A DNA stretch of 64,000 bases from Hymenobacter elongatus (GTDB lineage: Bacteria; Bacteroidota; Bacteroidia; Cytophagales; Hymenobacteraceae): positions 41,342 to 105,341 of the forward strand of contig NZ_SRLD01000016.1 in NCBI RefSeq assembly GCF_004745955.1. The letters are read 5' to 3'. This document shows positions 18,406 to 27,782 of this stretch, piece by piece. The position numbers and the translations under genes were made by a program. Position 1 is the stretch's first letter; each line of letters opens with the position of its first letter. The notes under the pieces are model-generated. The model had not been told where the DNA came from and did no database searches. It worked only from the letters and a program-made list of their open reading frames with translations.

Positions 18406-19863
18406 ATGTCCATGTGGGACCACCAAAGCCTCTTTCGTGTCACGGCCCAGCTATTTGCCGATGGCATCTTCAACCTGCTCGACCGTAACTTAAAGCCCGA
18501 AGTTTTTCTGCTGGGCTTAGCTTCAGCCCGCGAAACAGACGAGCCGCAGGCCGTCGTCATCGAACCCGCCACCCACCGCTACTCCCCTGCCAACTTTGCC
18601 AGCGTGAAAGCCCTGGCCGCCGATCTGGAGTCCGATGGGCCCCGCGACATGGTGTACCACCTGTACTCGACCGACCAGGACCGCTATGAGAAGCTGCGCT
18701 GGTACGACCTGATGCGCCGCTCGACGCTGCAGCTCCTGACCAATCTGACCGAGCACCGCGGCGAAGACCGAATCAGCTTCTGCTCGCTGCCCGTGAGCCT
18801 GTACGGCTACCTGGTGGTGGTAGTGCTCCAGCTTTCCAGCGAAGCCTACCATAGCTACTATGCGCTGCCAACGCAGCAGCGCGGCACCCGCTCGCCTTCG
18901 CTGCTAAACGCGGCCGTGCATGAGTTTTTGCAGGACTGCTCCCGCGCGTTGCGCGAATCGGATACGGATGAGGACCGCCCCGTGCTCGACCGGGACTATA
19001 ATGAGTTGCTGCGCGCGGCCGGCCGCCGCTTCATGCTGCGGGCCGCGGCCGGCACCCACGGCCTCTACGATGCCTGCAACGGCGTAGCGGCCCTGCGCCA
19101 CGAGGGCGACGAGGGAATCGGGACGATGCTGGTGGCCCGGCGCCACCACCCGGCTGTAGTGCCCGTGCTGACGCTGGAAACGCCCATTCCGCTCCGGGAC
19201 CACCGCTCCATCCGGAAGCTGCTGGAGCTGAGCGAGGGTCGCACGTCCCTTATCACCGATGCCTCCGACGTATTTGGCCTGGGCCACGCCGTGGAGCCCA
19301 GCGACCCGCATTATGAGCCGCTGTTTACGGTGCATTTCACGAAGCACTATAGCTGGGAGCTAAGCCACAACGACCATGTGATGATGAAGGTGGTATCGAA
19401 CACGCCACGCCTGCCGCAGGGTCGCGTCGATGCCGAAAATTTCGCCCGGGCCGTGCACCGCAGCTTTCCTGGCGTCGATGAGCCCGGTATTGCCTACCTC
19501 TGGGAGCTAACGCAAAAAGCGACCAAGCAAACCAACGGGACGATTCTGGTGATTTCGGAAGGAGCCGCGCAGGAAGCAGTGCGCCTCACCCGGCAGTGCT
19601 TCCGGGTCACGCCCCGCATCATGACGCCCTCGGTACTGCGCCTGGTTACCAACATCGACGGCGCGGTGTTTATCGACCCCACCGGCGTATGCTATGCCAT
19701 CGGGGCTATTCTGGACGGGCTAGCCACCGAGAAGGGCGACTCCTCGCGCGGCTCGCGCTACAACTCCGCCGTTCGTTACGTCGAAAGCAGCCGCTACGCC
19801 TGCCTGGCCGTGGTCGTCAGCGAAGACGGCCTGATTGACCTGTTGCCACCAGTGAAGCGGTAA
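18406..19863 (+). CDS. DisA_N (diadenylate cyclase-like, DAC) protein with N-terminal DACNV-like sensor region
   Basis: The product is 485 residues. The last 80 carry the DAC fold: DGAVFIDPTGVCYAIGAIL near 417 (the DGA nucleotide-binding motif), then SSRGSRYNSAVRYVESS near 447 and LAVVVSEDGLIDL. In classical DisA/CdaA the second motif is G-[TS]-R-H-R; here it is G-S-R-Y-N, so the RHR triad that helps bind ATP phosphates is altered. The N-terminal 390 residues match no enzyme I know. Their association with a C-terminal DAC is the layout described for DACNV-type putative sensor domains, recalled from memory. It may make c-di-AMP or another nucleotide signal, or only bind one. Frame upstream of ATG 18406 is not coding-like. 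Confidence 0.72.
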   Translation: MSMWDHQSLFRVTAQLFADGIFNLLDRNLKPEVFLLGLASARETDEPQAVVIEPATHRYSPANFASVKALAADLESDGPRDMVYHLYSTDQDRYEKLRWYDLMRRSTLQLLTNLTEHRGEDRISFCSLPVSLYGYLVVVVLQLSSEAYHSYYALPTQQRGTRSPSLLNAAVHEFLQDCSRALRESDTDEDRPVLDRDYNELLRAAGRRFMLRAAAGTHGLYDACNGVAALRHEGDEGIGTMLVARRHHPAVVPVLTLETPIPLRDHRSIRKLLELSEGRTSLITDASDVFGLGHAVEPSDPHYEPLFTVHFTKHYSWELSHNDHVMMKVVSNTPRLPQGRVDAENFARAVHRSFPGVDEPGIAYLWELTQKATKQTNGTILVISEGAAQEAVRLTRQCFRVTPRIMTPSVLRLVTNIDGAVFIDPTGVCYAIGAILDGLATEKGDSSRGSRYNSAVRYVESSRYACLAVVVSEDGLIDLLPPVKR

Positions 19864-20193
19864 GGCCACGAGATGGAGCAGTGGTTGGGTTAGTGAGCTT
19901 TTTGTTCGAATACCAGCCTTATGAAGCTATTTAGGAGGTCGGTTTCGTGTCATGCCTTATCTAACGGCCGCTTGCCGAAGCATCTCGCTCGTGTCGTTGA
20001 ACGGCTCCGACGAGGCGAGCGAGATGCTTCGGCAAGCTCAGTATGACCGTCTCTTTGCTACGGTTACTTTTGCTTGAGTACTTTGTGAGGCAAGTCAGGA
20101 AGGCGCTTCGCAGACTCAAGATGACAGACGTGAGCAATGCCGGGCGAAACAGAACGAAGCGCCCTGAATCACGAAGTGGTACTCCCTCACCTG
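19864..20193. other. Intergenic region between convergent genes, holding a palindromic element
   Basis: No gene is seen. The stretch contains the palindromic copy at 19971-20046 and, beyond it, a T-rich then A/G-rich stretch without a clear hairpin. Confidence 0.6.
19971..20046. repeat. Palindromic element, 21-bp perfect inner arms
   Basis: Arms 19971-19991 (CTTGCCGAAGCATCTCGCTC...) and 20026-20046 are perfect inverted repeats. Further out, GAAGCTATTTAGGAGGTC at 19924 resembles the outer end AAGCTGTTTAGGAAGT of the copy at 28159, so the element may extend left to about 19924. The core is intermediate between the CGAAGCATCTCTACC and GAGACATCTCGCG variants. Confidence 0.8.
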
Positions 20194-21183
<990 letters not shown>

Positions 21184-21318
21184 AAGCTAGTGTAGAGGTG
21201 ATAGAAAACGAGCAAGCCTTGTATCCTACGCACCGGCCGCCTGCTTGGCTGCCTGCGGCTGAAACTGACTTCATCATATTAGGCGGGATGCGCGTTAAAG
21301 GCAGAAAACACCCTCCCG

Positions 21319-21816
21319 ATGGCCCTCCCTACCCGTACTACTGCTCCCGCTTCCACCTTCGACCAGGACGAGCGCCTGCGGTGGGTCGAACGCATTGCCC
21401 ACCTCATGGACAGCCAGTTTCGGCTGCCGGGCACCTCCTTCCGCTTCGGCCTCGACCCGCTGCTGGGCCTGATTCCCGTCGTCGGTGACCTGTCGACGCT
21501 GGCCGTTTCGGGAGCATTGCTGCTGACCATGATGCGCCATGGGGCCAGCGGCGCGGTGGTAGTGCGCATGGTACTCAACATCCTGCTCGACACCGTCATC
21601 GGAGCCATTCCGTTGCTGGGTAGCCTGTTCGATTTCGCCTATAAGAGCAATGAGCGCAATGTGGCACTGTTGCGCCGGCACTACGCCGAGGGCAGGCATA
21701 CGGGCAGCGGCAAAGGCCTGATTGTAGCAGCAATCATCCTTTTCCTGCTCATCGGAGGACTTATCCTCTGGGGCGGCTACTGGCTTTTCCGGTTGGCTTG
21801 GGAATACTTCCAATAA
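21319..21816 (+). CDS. DUF4112 membrane protein
   Basis: The 165-residue protein has the DUF4112 pattern: a short N-terminal helix (RLRWVERIAHLMDSQF), then GTSFRFGLDPLLGLIPVVGD, then VLNILLDTVIGAIPLLGSLFD and a final membrane segment (GLIVAAIILFLLIGGLILWG). Two or three hydrophobic segments place it in the inner membrane. The molecular function of the family is not known to me. Divergent from the aldo/keto reductase. Confidence 0.85.
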   Translation: MALPTRTTAPASTFDQDERLRWVERIAHLMDSQFRLPGTSFRFGLDPLLGLIPVVGDLSTLAVSGALLLTMMRHGASGAVVVRMVLNILLDTVIGAIPLLGSLFDFAYKSNERNVALLRRHYAEGRHTGSGKGLIVAAIILFLLIGGLILWGGYWLFRLAWEYFQ

Positions 21817-21929
21817 GCTTTAACAGCCTTAAACAGCTTCCCGCCTGAACGAGCACGACCAGCCGCTAGCGCGGACTGGCGGTAGTAGCATTGGCGTAGC
21901 CCGACGGTGCTACTGCCAGCCGCGTGCCT

Positions 21930-21937
21930 TACCTTTG
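21930..21937 (+). promoter_or_regulatory. -7 box TACCTTTG four bases before GTG 21942
   Basis: Exact TAnnTTTG. Its position excludes the longer frame from 21924 and supports the GTG at 21942, with a transcript that would start at or next to the initiation codon. Confidence 0.5.
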
Positions 21938-21941
21938 TGCC

Positions 21942-22376
21942 GTGCTCACTTCCCGTATTTTCACTCTGCTGGCCGCCGCTGGCCTGGCCGGCCTCACGGC
22001 CTGCACCGCGGCTCCTGATGAAGCCCAGCAAGTTGCTGCCGCCGAAAAGGCCGTGCTGGCCAGCCACGATACCCTCATGGCCCAGGTAGGCCAGCTCTAC
22101 GAGCTGCGTCAGAAGCTGCAGAAATCCCCGCTGCCCGACACCGCGCTGGTGGGTCGGCAGCGCCGGGCATTGCTCACGGCCGACGCGGCCATGATGGGCT
22201 GGATGCATCAGTACCGCAAACCCGCCGACAGTGTAGCGGTTACTACCAAGCGCGCCTACTTCACCGCTCAGCAGCAAAAAATTGATTCCGTGGGCCGGCT
22301 TATGCGCCGCAGCCTCGACTCGGCCCGGCTGGTGCTTCAGCTGGCCGGCACTTCGCCCCATTCTTCCGCTCAATGA
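21942..22376 (+). CDS. Lipoprotein of unknown function, first gene of a SCO/cytochrome c operon
   Basis: From GTG 21942 the 144-residue product has a lipoprotein signal (LTSRIFTLLAAAGLAGLTAC, lipobox Cys at residue 21). The mature part is mostly helical and rich in Ala, Gln, Arg and Asp (EKAVLASHDTLMAQVGQLYE, ending ...LDSARLVLQLAG). No conserved enzyme motif. Its stop overlaps the ATG of the SCO gene in an ATGA, so translation is coupled. The position suggests a periplasmic role in respiratory copper or haem protein assembly, by context only. Confidence 0.7.
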   Translation: MLTSRIFTLLAAAGLAGLTACTAAPDEAQQVAAAEKAVLASHDTLMAQVGQLYELRQKLQKSPLPDTALVGRQRRALLTADAAMMGWMHQYRKPADSVAVTTKRAYFTAQQQKIDSVGRLMRRSLDSARLVLQLAGTSPHSSAQ

Positions 22377-23062
22377 TATCTTCCGCTTTCTGCCGCCTTC
22401 TGCCTGTCGGCCTGCTGGCCCTAGGCAGCATCTTTCTGTTGCCGGCCTGCTCCGATAACCAAGCCGAAACGGCTCAGGTGCTGCCCTACATTGGCGAGCG
22501 GGACGTGCGCCCCCGCCCCGACGGTGGCCCGGCCGATACCATCTTTGCCTCCATCCCCAGCTTCACGCTAACCAACCAGGACGGGCAGACCATCACCAAC
22601 CAGACGTTTGCCGGCAAGGTCTACGTGGCCGATTTTTTCTTTGCTACCTGTCCCAGTATTTGCCCCAAGATGCAGGGCGAAATGCTGCGGGTGTACGAGA
22701 AGTTCAAGGCCAATCCGCAGGTGCTTTTCCTGTCCCACACCATCGACCCGGCCCACGACTCCATTCCGGTGCTCCGCGACTACGCCCAGCGCCTGGGCAT
22801 TGAGAATGCCAGCCGCTGGCACTTTGCCACGGCGCCCCACGACACGATTTTTGCCCTGGCTCCCCGCTATATGACGGCCGCGCAAAAAGACAGCGAGGTA
22901 CCCGGCGGCTACGCGCACAGCGGCGCTTTCGCCCTTATTGACTCGGAGCGTCACATTCGGGGCGTGTACGACGGCACGGAAAAGGAGCAGATCGACAAGC
23001 TGATTCAGGATTTGCCGGTGCTGCTGCGGGAAGAAGCGGAAAAGCAGAAAAAAGCCCAATGA
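22373..23062 (+). CDS. SCO1/SenC-family copper/redox lipoprotein
   Basis: The 229-residue protein begins with a lipoprotein signal (lipobox LLPAC, Cys about residue 26). It has a thioredoxin-like fold with FATCPSICPKM near residue 92, the CxxxC copper site of SCO proteins, and the third ligand His in AHSGAFALID near 182. SCO proteins deliver Cu or act as thiol reductants for the CuA site of cytochrome c oxidase in the periplasm. It is coupled by ATGA overlaps to both neighbours. Confidence 0.93.
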   Translation: MISSAFCRLLPVGLLALGSIFLLPACSDNQAETAQVLPYIGERDVRPRPDGGPADTIFASIPSFTLTNQDGQTITNQTFAGKVYVADFFFATCPSICPKMQGEMLRVYEKFKANPQVLFLSHTIDPAHDSIPVLRDYAQRLGIENASRWHFATAPHDTIFALAPRYMTAAQKDSEVPGGYAHSGAFALIDSERHIRGVYDGTEKEQIDKLIQDLPVLLREEAEKQKKAQ

Positions 23063-23493
23063 AAAGTCCGGCCCGGCCCGCGCAGCTCCTGCGCCTGGTG
23101 GCGGCACTAGCCCTGACCGGTAGTATCGTGGGGTGTTTTTCCAATCGGCAGAACGAGGGCGCGCGCCTCTACGAGAGTCATTGCTCCAGCTGCCACGGCA
23201 CCCAGGGCGAAGGCCTGAAGCGCCTGATTCCGCCCTTGGCCGGGGCCGATTACCTGCTAAAAAACCGGGCGGCGCTGGCGTGCCTGGTGCGCAAAGGCCA
23301 GAAGGGTCAAATTATCGTCAACGGCGTGGATTACAACCAAGTGATGCCGCCGGCCGACTCGCATCTGACCGATTCGCAGATTACCAACATTCTGAATTTC
23401 GTGCAGACTTCCTGGGGCAACGCGGGCGAGGTGTTCACCATCCGGGAAGTATCGGAGCAGCTGCGCGGCTGCGGCGGCAGCGACGGGCGCTAA
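23059..23493 (+). CDS. c-type cytochrome lipoprotein
   Basis: The 144-residue product has a lipobox (SIVGC, Cys 26) and one haem motif CSSCHGTQGEG at residues 42-46. The likely distal ligand Met is in YNQVMPPADS followed by LTDSQITNILNFV, the usual end of a class I cytochrome. It would be anchored on the periplasmic side and carry electrons. It shares a four-base overlap with the SCO gene, so the three genes from 21942 form one unit concerned with respiration. Confidence 0.92.
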   Translation: MKSPARPAQLLRLVAALALTGSIVGCFSNRQNEGARLYESHCSSCHGTQGEGLKRLIPPLAGADYLLKNRAALACLVRKGQKGQIIVNGVDYNQVMPPADSHLTDSQITNILNFVQTSWGNAGEVFTIREVSEQLRGCGGSDGR

Positions 23494-23611
23494 CCGACGA
23501 ACGAACGGACTGGGAACCAAATTGCTACTACAAAAGTCATAGGAAGAGGGATTTTTGGCGGTATTCTTCCCCAAACCTCACTAGCTTGCAAATTCAATCT
23601 ACTTCGTACGT

Positions 23612-24559
23612 ATGGGTCTGTTCGACTTTCTGAAATCCAACAAACAAGCGCCCCAGGCACCTGCTACCCCGGCCCCGGCCGACGCGTCTGCCCCGGCGGC
23701 GGCACCTGCGCCAGCTACCGGGCCGCGCTACAAAGGCAGCAGTGTGACGGCCCCGGTTTCGGCCGTGCCCGCCCCAATGCCTATGCCGCAGATGCCGATT
23801 CCGGAGCTGCCCTCCATGCCGCACTTCGAGCCCAACAACGTGCTGGAGCAACTGCTGCTCAATGCCGCTACCATGCCCGAGTTCCGTCCTGGCTTTTACC
23901 AAGCTCTGCTGAACGAGGAAGTACTGGTCGTGACCATTGCTAAAGAAGGCGGCCCGCTGGGAGAAATAACGCCCGTAGAAGGAATGGAAATTCAGCTTCA
24001 GGTGCTGAACGACGGCAAGATTCCGGTTTTCACGTCTAAAGAGCGGATTTTCGAGGGCGACACCGCCGAGGACTCGCTGCCCTACATGCGCCTGCGCGGC
24101 CTCGATTTTTTCCAGATGGTGCAAGGAGCCGAATGCGCCCTGAACCCCTTCTCGACGGTGGGCAAGCTGCTGCCGGCCAGTGAAATTGCGGAGCTGCTTG
24201 CTACCTCGATGGGCCAGTCGGCACCCGGCAACATGCAGGTGATGCTCGGCCCTGCCACCGAAGAGCACGCCGCCCTCATTGAGGCCCTGCGCGGCTTCGC
24301 CCTGAGCAAGCCCCAAGTAGAAGCAGCCCACGTGGCCATGGTGCATTTTCAGGACAACAATGCTCCCTCGCGCCTGCTGCTGGCGTTTTACACCGACGAC
24401 AACGACCCGGCTTTCCTGGAAGAAATGGGTGCCGTCATTCAGGGCAACATCCAGGAGAGTGACCTCGTGGACGTGATGGTGCTGGACAAAACCTCGGACG
24501 AACCTCTCAACCAGTATTTCCTCCAGGCTGAGCCCGCCTACAAGCGTGCTGAAGCCTAA
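23612..24559 (+). CDS. SseB-family protein (N- and C-terminal SseB domains)
   Basis: The 315-residue product starts with LFDFLKSNK and a Pro/Ala-rich linker (residues 10-65). A segment resembling the SseB N-terminal domain follows (LLLNAATMPEFRPGFYQALL, KIPVFTSKERIF, then ECALNPFSTVGKLLPASEI). After residue 200 there is an SseB C-terminal-like part (MLGPATEEHAALIEAL...). SseB was named for enhanced serine sensitivity in E. coli; its molecular role is unclear. Cytoplasmic, no signal peptide. A strong terminator follows. Confidence 0.8.
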   Translation: MGLFDFLKSNKQAPQAPATPAPADASAPAAAPAPATGPRYKGSSVTAPVSAVPAPMPMPQMPIPELPSMPHFEPNNVLEQLLLNAATMPEFRPGFYQALLNEEVLVVTIAKEGGPLGEITPVEGMEIQLQVLNDGKIPVFTSKERIFEGDTAEDSLPYMRLRGLDFFQMVQGAECALNPFSTVGKLLPASEIAELLATSMGQSAPGNMQVMLGPATEEHAALIEALRGFALSKPQVEAAHVAMVHFQDNNAPSRLLLAFYTDDNDPAFLEEMGAVIQGNIQESDLVDVMVLDKTSDEPLNQYFLQAEPAYKRAEA

Positions 24560-24579
24560 GCGGCTTCGAAACCGCACGT

Positions 24580-24611
24580 AAAAAAGCCCTGACTTCGGTC
24601 GGGGCTTTTTT
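24580..24611 (+). terminator. Rho-independent terminator after the SseB-like gene
   Basis: Stem AAAAAAGCCCTGAC with loop TTCG and a following T tract. It lies between convergent genes and could serve both. Confidence 0.85.
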
Positions 24612-24629
24612 TATGTACTACAGGCTCAG

Positions 24630-25133
24630 CTACTGCAGCGCGGCAGCCTGCCGTCTCAACAGTCGCCGAAACACCGGCCGCAGCCCGAAGTACAGCGCCA
24701 GCCCCACGGGCACCGAAAACGCGGCCCAGAGCAATACCGCCCCGGCTCCGGCCCGCCACAGCAGCGCCAAAGCACTACCCCAGTCACTGGCAAACAGATA
24801 CTGTAGCTGGTCAAGGGTGAGTTCGGGGCCCTGGCCATTGCCGAGCAGGCGGGCTCCTAGCCGCAGCAGCGGGATGATGAGGAGCAGCTGTAACGGGCTC
24901 ATCAGGTGACTAATGAGTAGCATGGCCACCACGTTCAGGCGCAGGCGCACGGCAGCGAAAGTAGCCAGCAGCGTGGTGATACCCAGCACGGGCACCAGCC
25001 CCATAGGCACACTCAAGGCTACCGTGAGGGCCAACTGCGGCGGGGTCAGGCCCTGCCGAAGAATGTTACGAACCGGCTCTACGATGCGACGCCGCCACCA
25101 GCCGGGGCGTTGGGGCGGCACAGGTGGCAGCAT
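24630..25133 (-). CDS. DUF2062 membrane protein
   Basis: The 167-residue product (from ATG 25133) begins PPVPPQRPGWWRRRIVEPVR and continues ILRQGLTPPQLALTVALSVP, then MGLVPVLGITTLLATFAA, the characteristic DUF2062 opening. Three or four membrane segments follow. The family is often fused to or found near glycosyltransferases; its function is unknown. A much longer open frame to 26120 is only the antisense of the BrkB gene. It is divergent from the YihY/BrkB gene with 120 bp between. Confidence 0.88.
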   Translation of the reverse strand: MLPPVPPQRPGWWRRRIVEPVRNILRQGLTPPQLALTVALSVPMGLVPVLGITTLLATFAAVRLRLNVVAMLLISHLMSPLQLLLIIPLLRLGARLLGNGQGPELTLDQLQYLFASDWGSALALLWRAGAGAVLLWAAFSVPVGLALYFGLRPVFRRLLRRQAAALQ

Positions 25134-25253
25134 GGGTGGAGCAGAAAAAGACACGGGCAACAAGGGAATGAGAGACTCGACAGTACGACGCCGGCACCTT
25201 ACCTTCGCCGTTCGCACCAAACGGCGTTGCGCCGAAGTTCGTACGCCAAGCCA

Positions 25254-26222
25254 ATGACAAAGGTACGCCAGCCGGGGCAGCCCCGGCGCAAAGTCTGGAC
25301 AGATTTCTTCCTGCTGCTCCGCCGCGCGGCCCGCGAGCTGGCCACCCACGACCCGCTGCGGCTGGGCGCAGCCACGGCCTTCTTCACCACCTTCGCCCTG
25401 CCGCCCATCCTCATTATCCTGATTCAGGTGCTGAGCTCCCTGTATTCGGCTTCGGCCGTTCGGCAGCTGCTGCTCAAGAAGTTGTCGGCGCTGCTGGGCA
25501 CTTCGGCCGCCGAGTTGGTCGAGCAGATTCTGCTTAACGTAACCAACGTGGAGCGCAGCCGCTTGCTGACGTGGCTGGGCTTTGGCTTTTTGCTGTTCAT
25601 TTCCACCACGCTGTTCGTCGTCATCCAAAACTCCCTCAACGAGCTGTGGCAGGTGCGCTCCAACCGCACCACGGGCCGCTTCAGCAAGATGCTCAAAGAG
25701 CGTAGCCGCTCCCTGGGCCTGCTGCTGACCACGGCCGTGTTGTCGTTGGTGGCTTTTCTGAGCGACGCGCTGCTGGCTTTTTTCGCCGACTACATCCGGG
25801 ATTTCGACCCCAACTTCGGCTTCTATCTCATTCAGGGCCTGAGCCAGCTGGTGTCGCTGCTGATTCTGGCCATGTGGTTTGGCGTCACGTTTCGCAACCT
25901 GAGCAACGCCCACGTACCCTGGAAAGCTGTGCTGCGCGGGGCCGCACTCACGGCCGTGCTCATCGACCTGGGCGAGTTTGCGCTGGGCCATTTGCTGGTG
26001 CCCCGCAACCTGGGTCCGATTTACGGCCAGGCCTCCAGCATCGTGCTCGTGCTGCTGTTTGTGTTTTACTCGGCCATGATTTTCTACTTCGGGGCCTGCT
26101 TCACGAAAGTATATGCCCACTACGCGGGCATGGATATTCGGCCCAAGAAAAACGCCGTGCGCTACCGTCTGATTGATTTACCGACCGAGACCAAGCTCAG
26201 CGGTGCCTCCGGCCAGTGGTAA
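25254..26222 (+). CDS. YihY/virulence factor BrkB family membrane protein
   Basis: The 322-residue product from ATG 25254 has about six membrane segments. The YihY/BrkB pattern is clear: RLGAATAFFTTFALPPILII at residue 37, a central LFVVIQNSLNELWQVR block, VPWKAVLRGAALTAVL, and the conserved YGQASSIVLVLLFVFYSAM followed by IFYFGACFTKVYA. The family was once annotated as ribonuclease BN in error; it is an inner-membrane protein of unknown transport role. The in-frame extension to 25110 overlaps the DUF2062 start and is rejected. Confidence 0.9.
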   Translation: MTKVRQPGQPRRKVWTDFFLLLRRAARELATHDPLRLGAATAFFTTFALPPILIILIQVLSSLYSASAVRQLLLKKLSALLGTSAAELVEQILLNVTNVERSRLLTWLGFGFLLFISTTLFVVIQNSLNELWQVRSNRTTGRFSKMLKERSRSLGLLLTTAVLSLVAFLSDALLAFFADYIRDFDPNFGFYLIQGLSQLVSLLILAMWFGVTFRNLSNAHVPWKAVLRGAALTAVLIDLGEFALGHLLVPRNLGPIYGQASSIVLVLLFVFYSAMIFYFGACFTKVYAHYAGMDIRPKKNAVRYRLIDLPTETKLSGASGQW

Positions 26223-26370
26223 ACCGGGCGGAGCTACTGGCTGGCTCCTGCGCTGAAAACGGCCGCCGGCCGAGCCCCTACCTCTACATCGGCTCAACCC
26301 GTAGCCAATAGCCACGCCCGCCTACGCCCCGGCAGCGCCGCTTTCCTGCGGCTTCCGCCAAAATCTGGCG

Positions 26371-26378
26371 TACCTTTG
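26371..26378 (+). promoter_or_regulatory. -7 box TACCTTTG upstream of the DEAD-box helicase gene
   Basis: Exact TAnnTTTG ending 21 bp before ATG 26400. It supports ATG 26400 over the in-frame TTG at 26376, which overlaps the box. Confidence 0.6.
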
Positions 26379-26399
26379 CCAAGTACTTTATCGTTTCGC

Positions 26400-27782
26400 A
26401 TGCCCTCTTTTGCCGACCTTGGCCTCGCGCCTTCCCTCATACAAGCCCTGGAAGAGCTGAATTTTACCGTTCCTACGCCCGTTCAGGAGCAAGTAATTCC
26501 GATGGCCCTGGCCGGGCAGGATGTGGTGGGGCAGGCCCCCACCGGCTCGGGCAAAACGGCCGCCTATGGCCTTTCCGTGCTGCATCAGGTAGATCTTAAG
26601 CTCGATGCCGTCCAGATTATCGTGCTGGTGCCGGCCCGCGAGCTGGCCCTGCAGGTGCGCGACGCCCTCAAAAAGCTCGGCAAATACACCCAGAATCTGC
26701 GCGTGGCAGCGTTTTACGGCGGCCACGCCTTTCGCGACGAAACCGCCTCGCTCAACCAAGCTCCGCACATCGTGGTGGCCACGCCGGGCCGCCTGCTCGA
26801 CCACTTTGAGCGCCGCACTATCATTCCGAATCAGCTGAAAGTGCTGATTTTGGACGAAGCCGATAAGCTGCTGGAGCTGGGCTTTCAGGATGAGCTGGTA
26901 GAAATCATCAAGCGCCTGCCGCGCCGCCGCCAGACGTTGCTGTTTTCGGCTACGATGTCGGAGAAGGTGCTGGAGCTGATTCGCAAAAACCTGACCCGGC
27001 CCCGGGTCGTGAATGCCGGAGAAGACGAGGCGGCCCTGCCCGAAAGCCTGACGCTACGTGGCCACGTGGGCCCCATCGACAAGAAGCCCGCCGCGCTGCT
27101 GCACCTGCTGCACCAGCCCGAAACCGGCCGCGCCCTGATATTCTGCAACACCCGCGAGAAGTGCTCCGAGCTGGCCCGCTTCCTGCAGGGCCGGGGCGTA
27201 GCCGCCGAAGTGCTGCACGGCAAAATGCCCCAGCCCGAGCGCGACAAGGCGCTGATGAAACTGCGCAACGGCTCGAGCCAGGTAGTAGTAGCCACCGATG
27301 TGGCGGCCCGCGGCCTCGACGTAACGGCCCTCGATACGGTAATTCAGTACGATGCCCCCGACAAAGCCGATTCGTTCCAGCACCGGGCCGGCCGCACGGC
27401 CCGCGCCGGGGCCGAGGGCGTGGCTCACATCCTGACCACCCCCCACGAGCAGAAGCACGTACAGAAGTGGCCCGTGGCCGAAGGTATTAAGTGGGAGGAA
27501 ATGTACGCGCCCAAGCTGCCGCCCGCCGCGCCCAAAGCCCCCAAGCCCACCAGCACCACCCTGCACGTATCGGCCGGCCGCCGCGACAAAGTAAGCGCCC
27601 ACGACTTGGTCGGCACCTTCGTGGCCCACGGCGGCCTGGAGCGCGACGCCGTCGGCCACATCGAAGTATTCGACCACTACAGCTACGTGGCCGTGCCGCG
27701 TGAGCAGGCCCAGGAAGTGGCCAACCGCGTGACGGGAGCCAAAATCAAAGGCCGTAAAATCCGCGTTTCGGTCGTTGAGTAG
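26400..27782 (+). CDS. DEAD-box RNA helicase with DbpA-type RNA-binding tail
   Basis: The 460-residue protein contains the Q motif (FTVPTPVQEQVIP), motif I APTGSGKT, TPGRLLDH, motif II LDEADKLLE, SATMS, and motif VI HRAGRTARAG, so the two RecA-like domains are complete. The last 75 residues (DLVGTFVAHGGLERDAVGHI..., EVFDHYSYVAVP, KGRKIRVSV) match the DbpA RNA-binding domain, which in E. coli targets hairpin 92 of 23S rRNA. A role in 50S subunit assembly is therefore likely, though many Bacteroidota helicases share this tail. The end overlaps the next gene by 8 bp. Confidence 0.9.
   Translation: MPSFADLGLAPSLIQALEELNFTVPTPVQEQVIPMALAGQDVVGQAPTGSGKTAAYGLSVLHQVDLKLDAVQIIVLVPARELALQVRDALKKLGKYTQNLRVAAFYGGHAFRDETASLNQAPHIVVATPGRLLDHFERRTIIPNQLKVLILDEADKLLELGFQDELVEIIKRLPRRRQTLLFSATMSEKVLELIRKNLTRPRVVNAGEDEAALPESLTLRGHVGPIDKKPAALLHLLHQPETGRALIFCNTREKCSELARFLQGRGVAAEVLHGKMPQPERDKALMKLRNGSSQVVVATDVAARGLDVTALDTVIQYDAPDKADSFQHRAGRTARAGAEGVAHILTTPHEQKHVQKWPVAEGIKWEEMYAPKLPPAAPKAPKPTSTTLHVSAGRRDKVSAHDLVGTFVAHGGLERDAVGHIEVFDHYSYVAVPREQAQEVANRVTGAKIKGRKIRVSVVE

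Noticed and set aside
24630..26120. 496-residue minus-strand frame
   Set aside because: Only its last 167 codons (from ATG 25133) match DUF2062; the rest is antisense of the YihY/BrkB gene and has biased, low-complexity translation.
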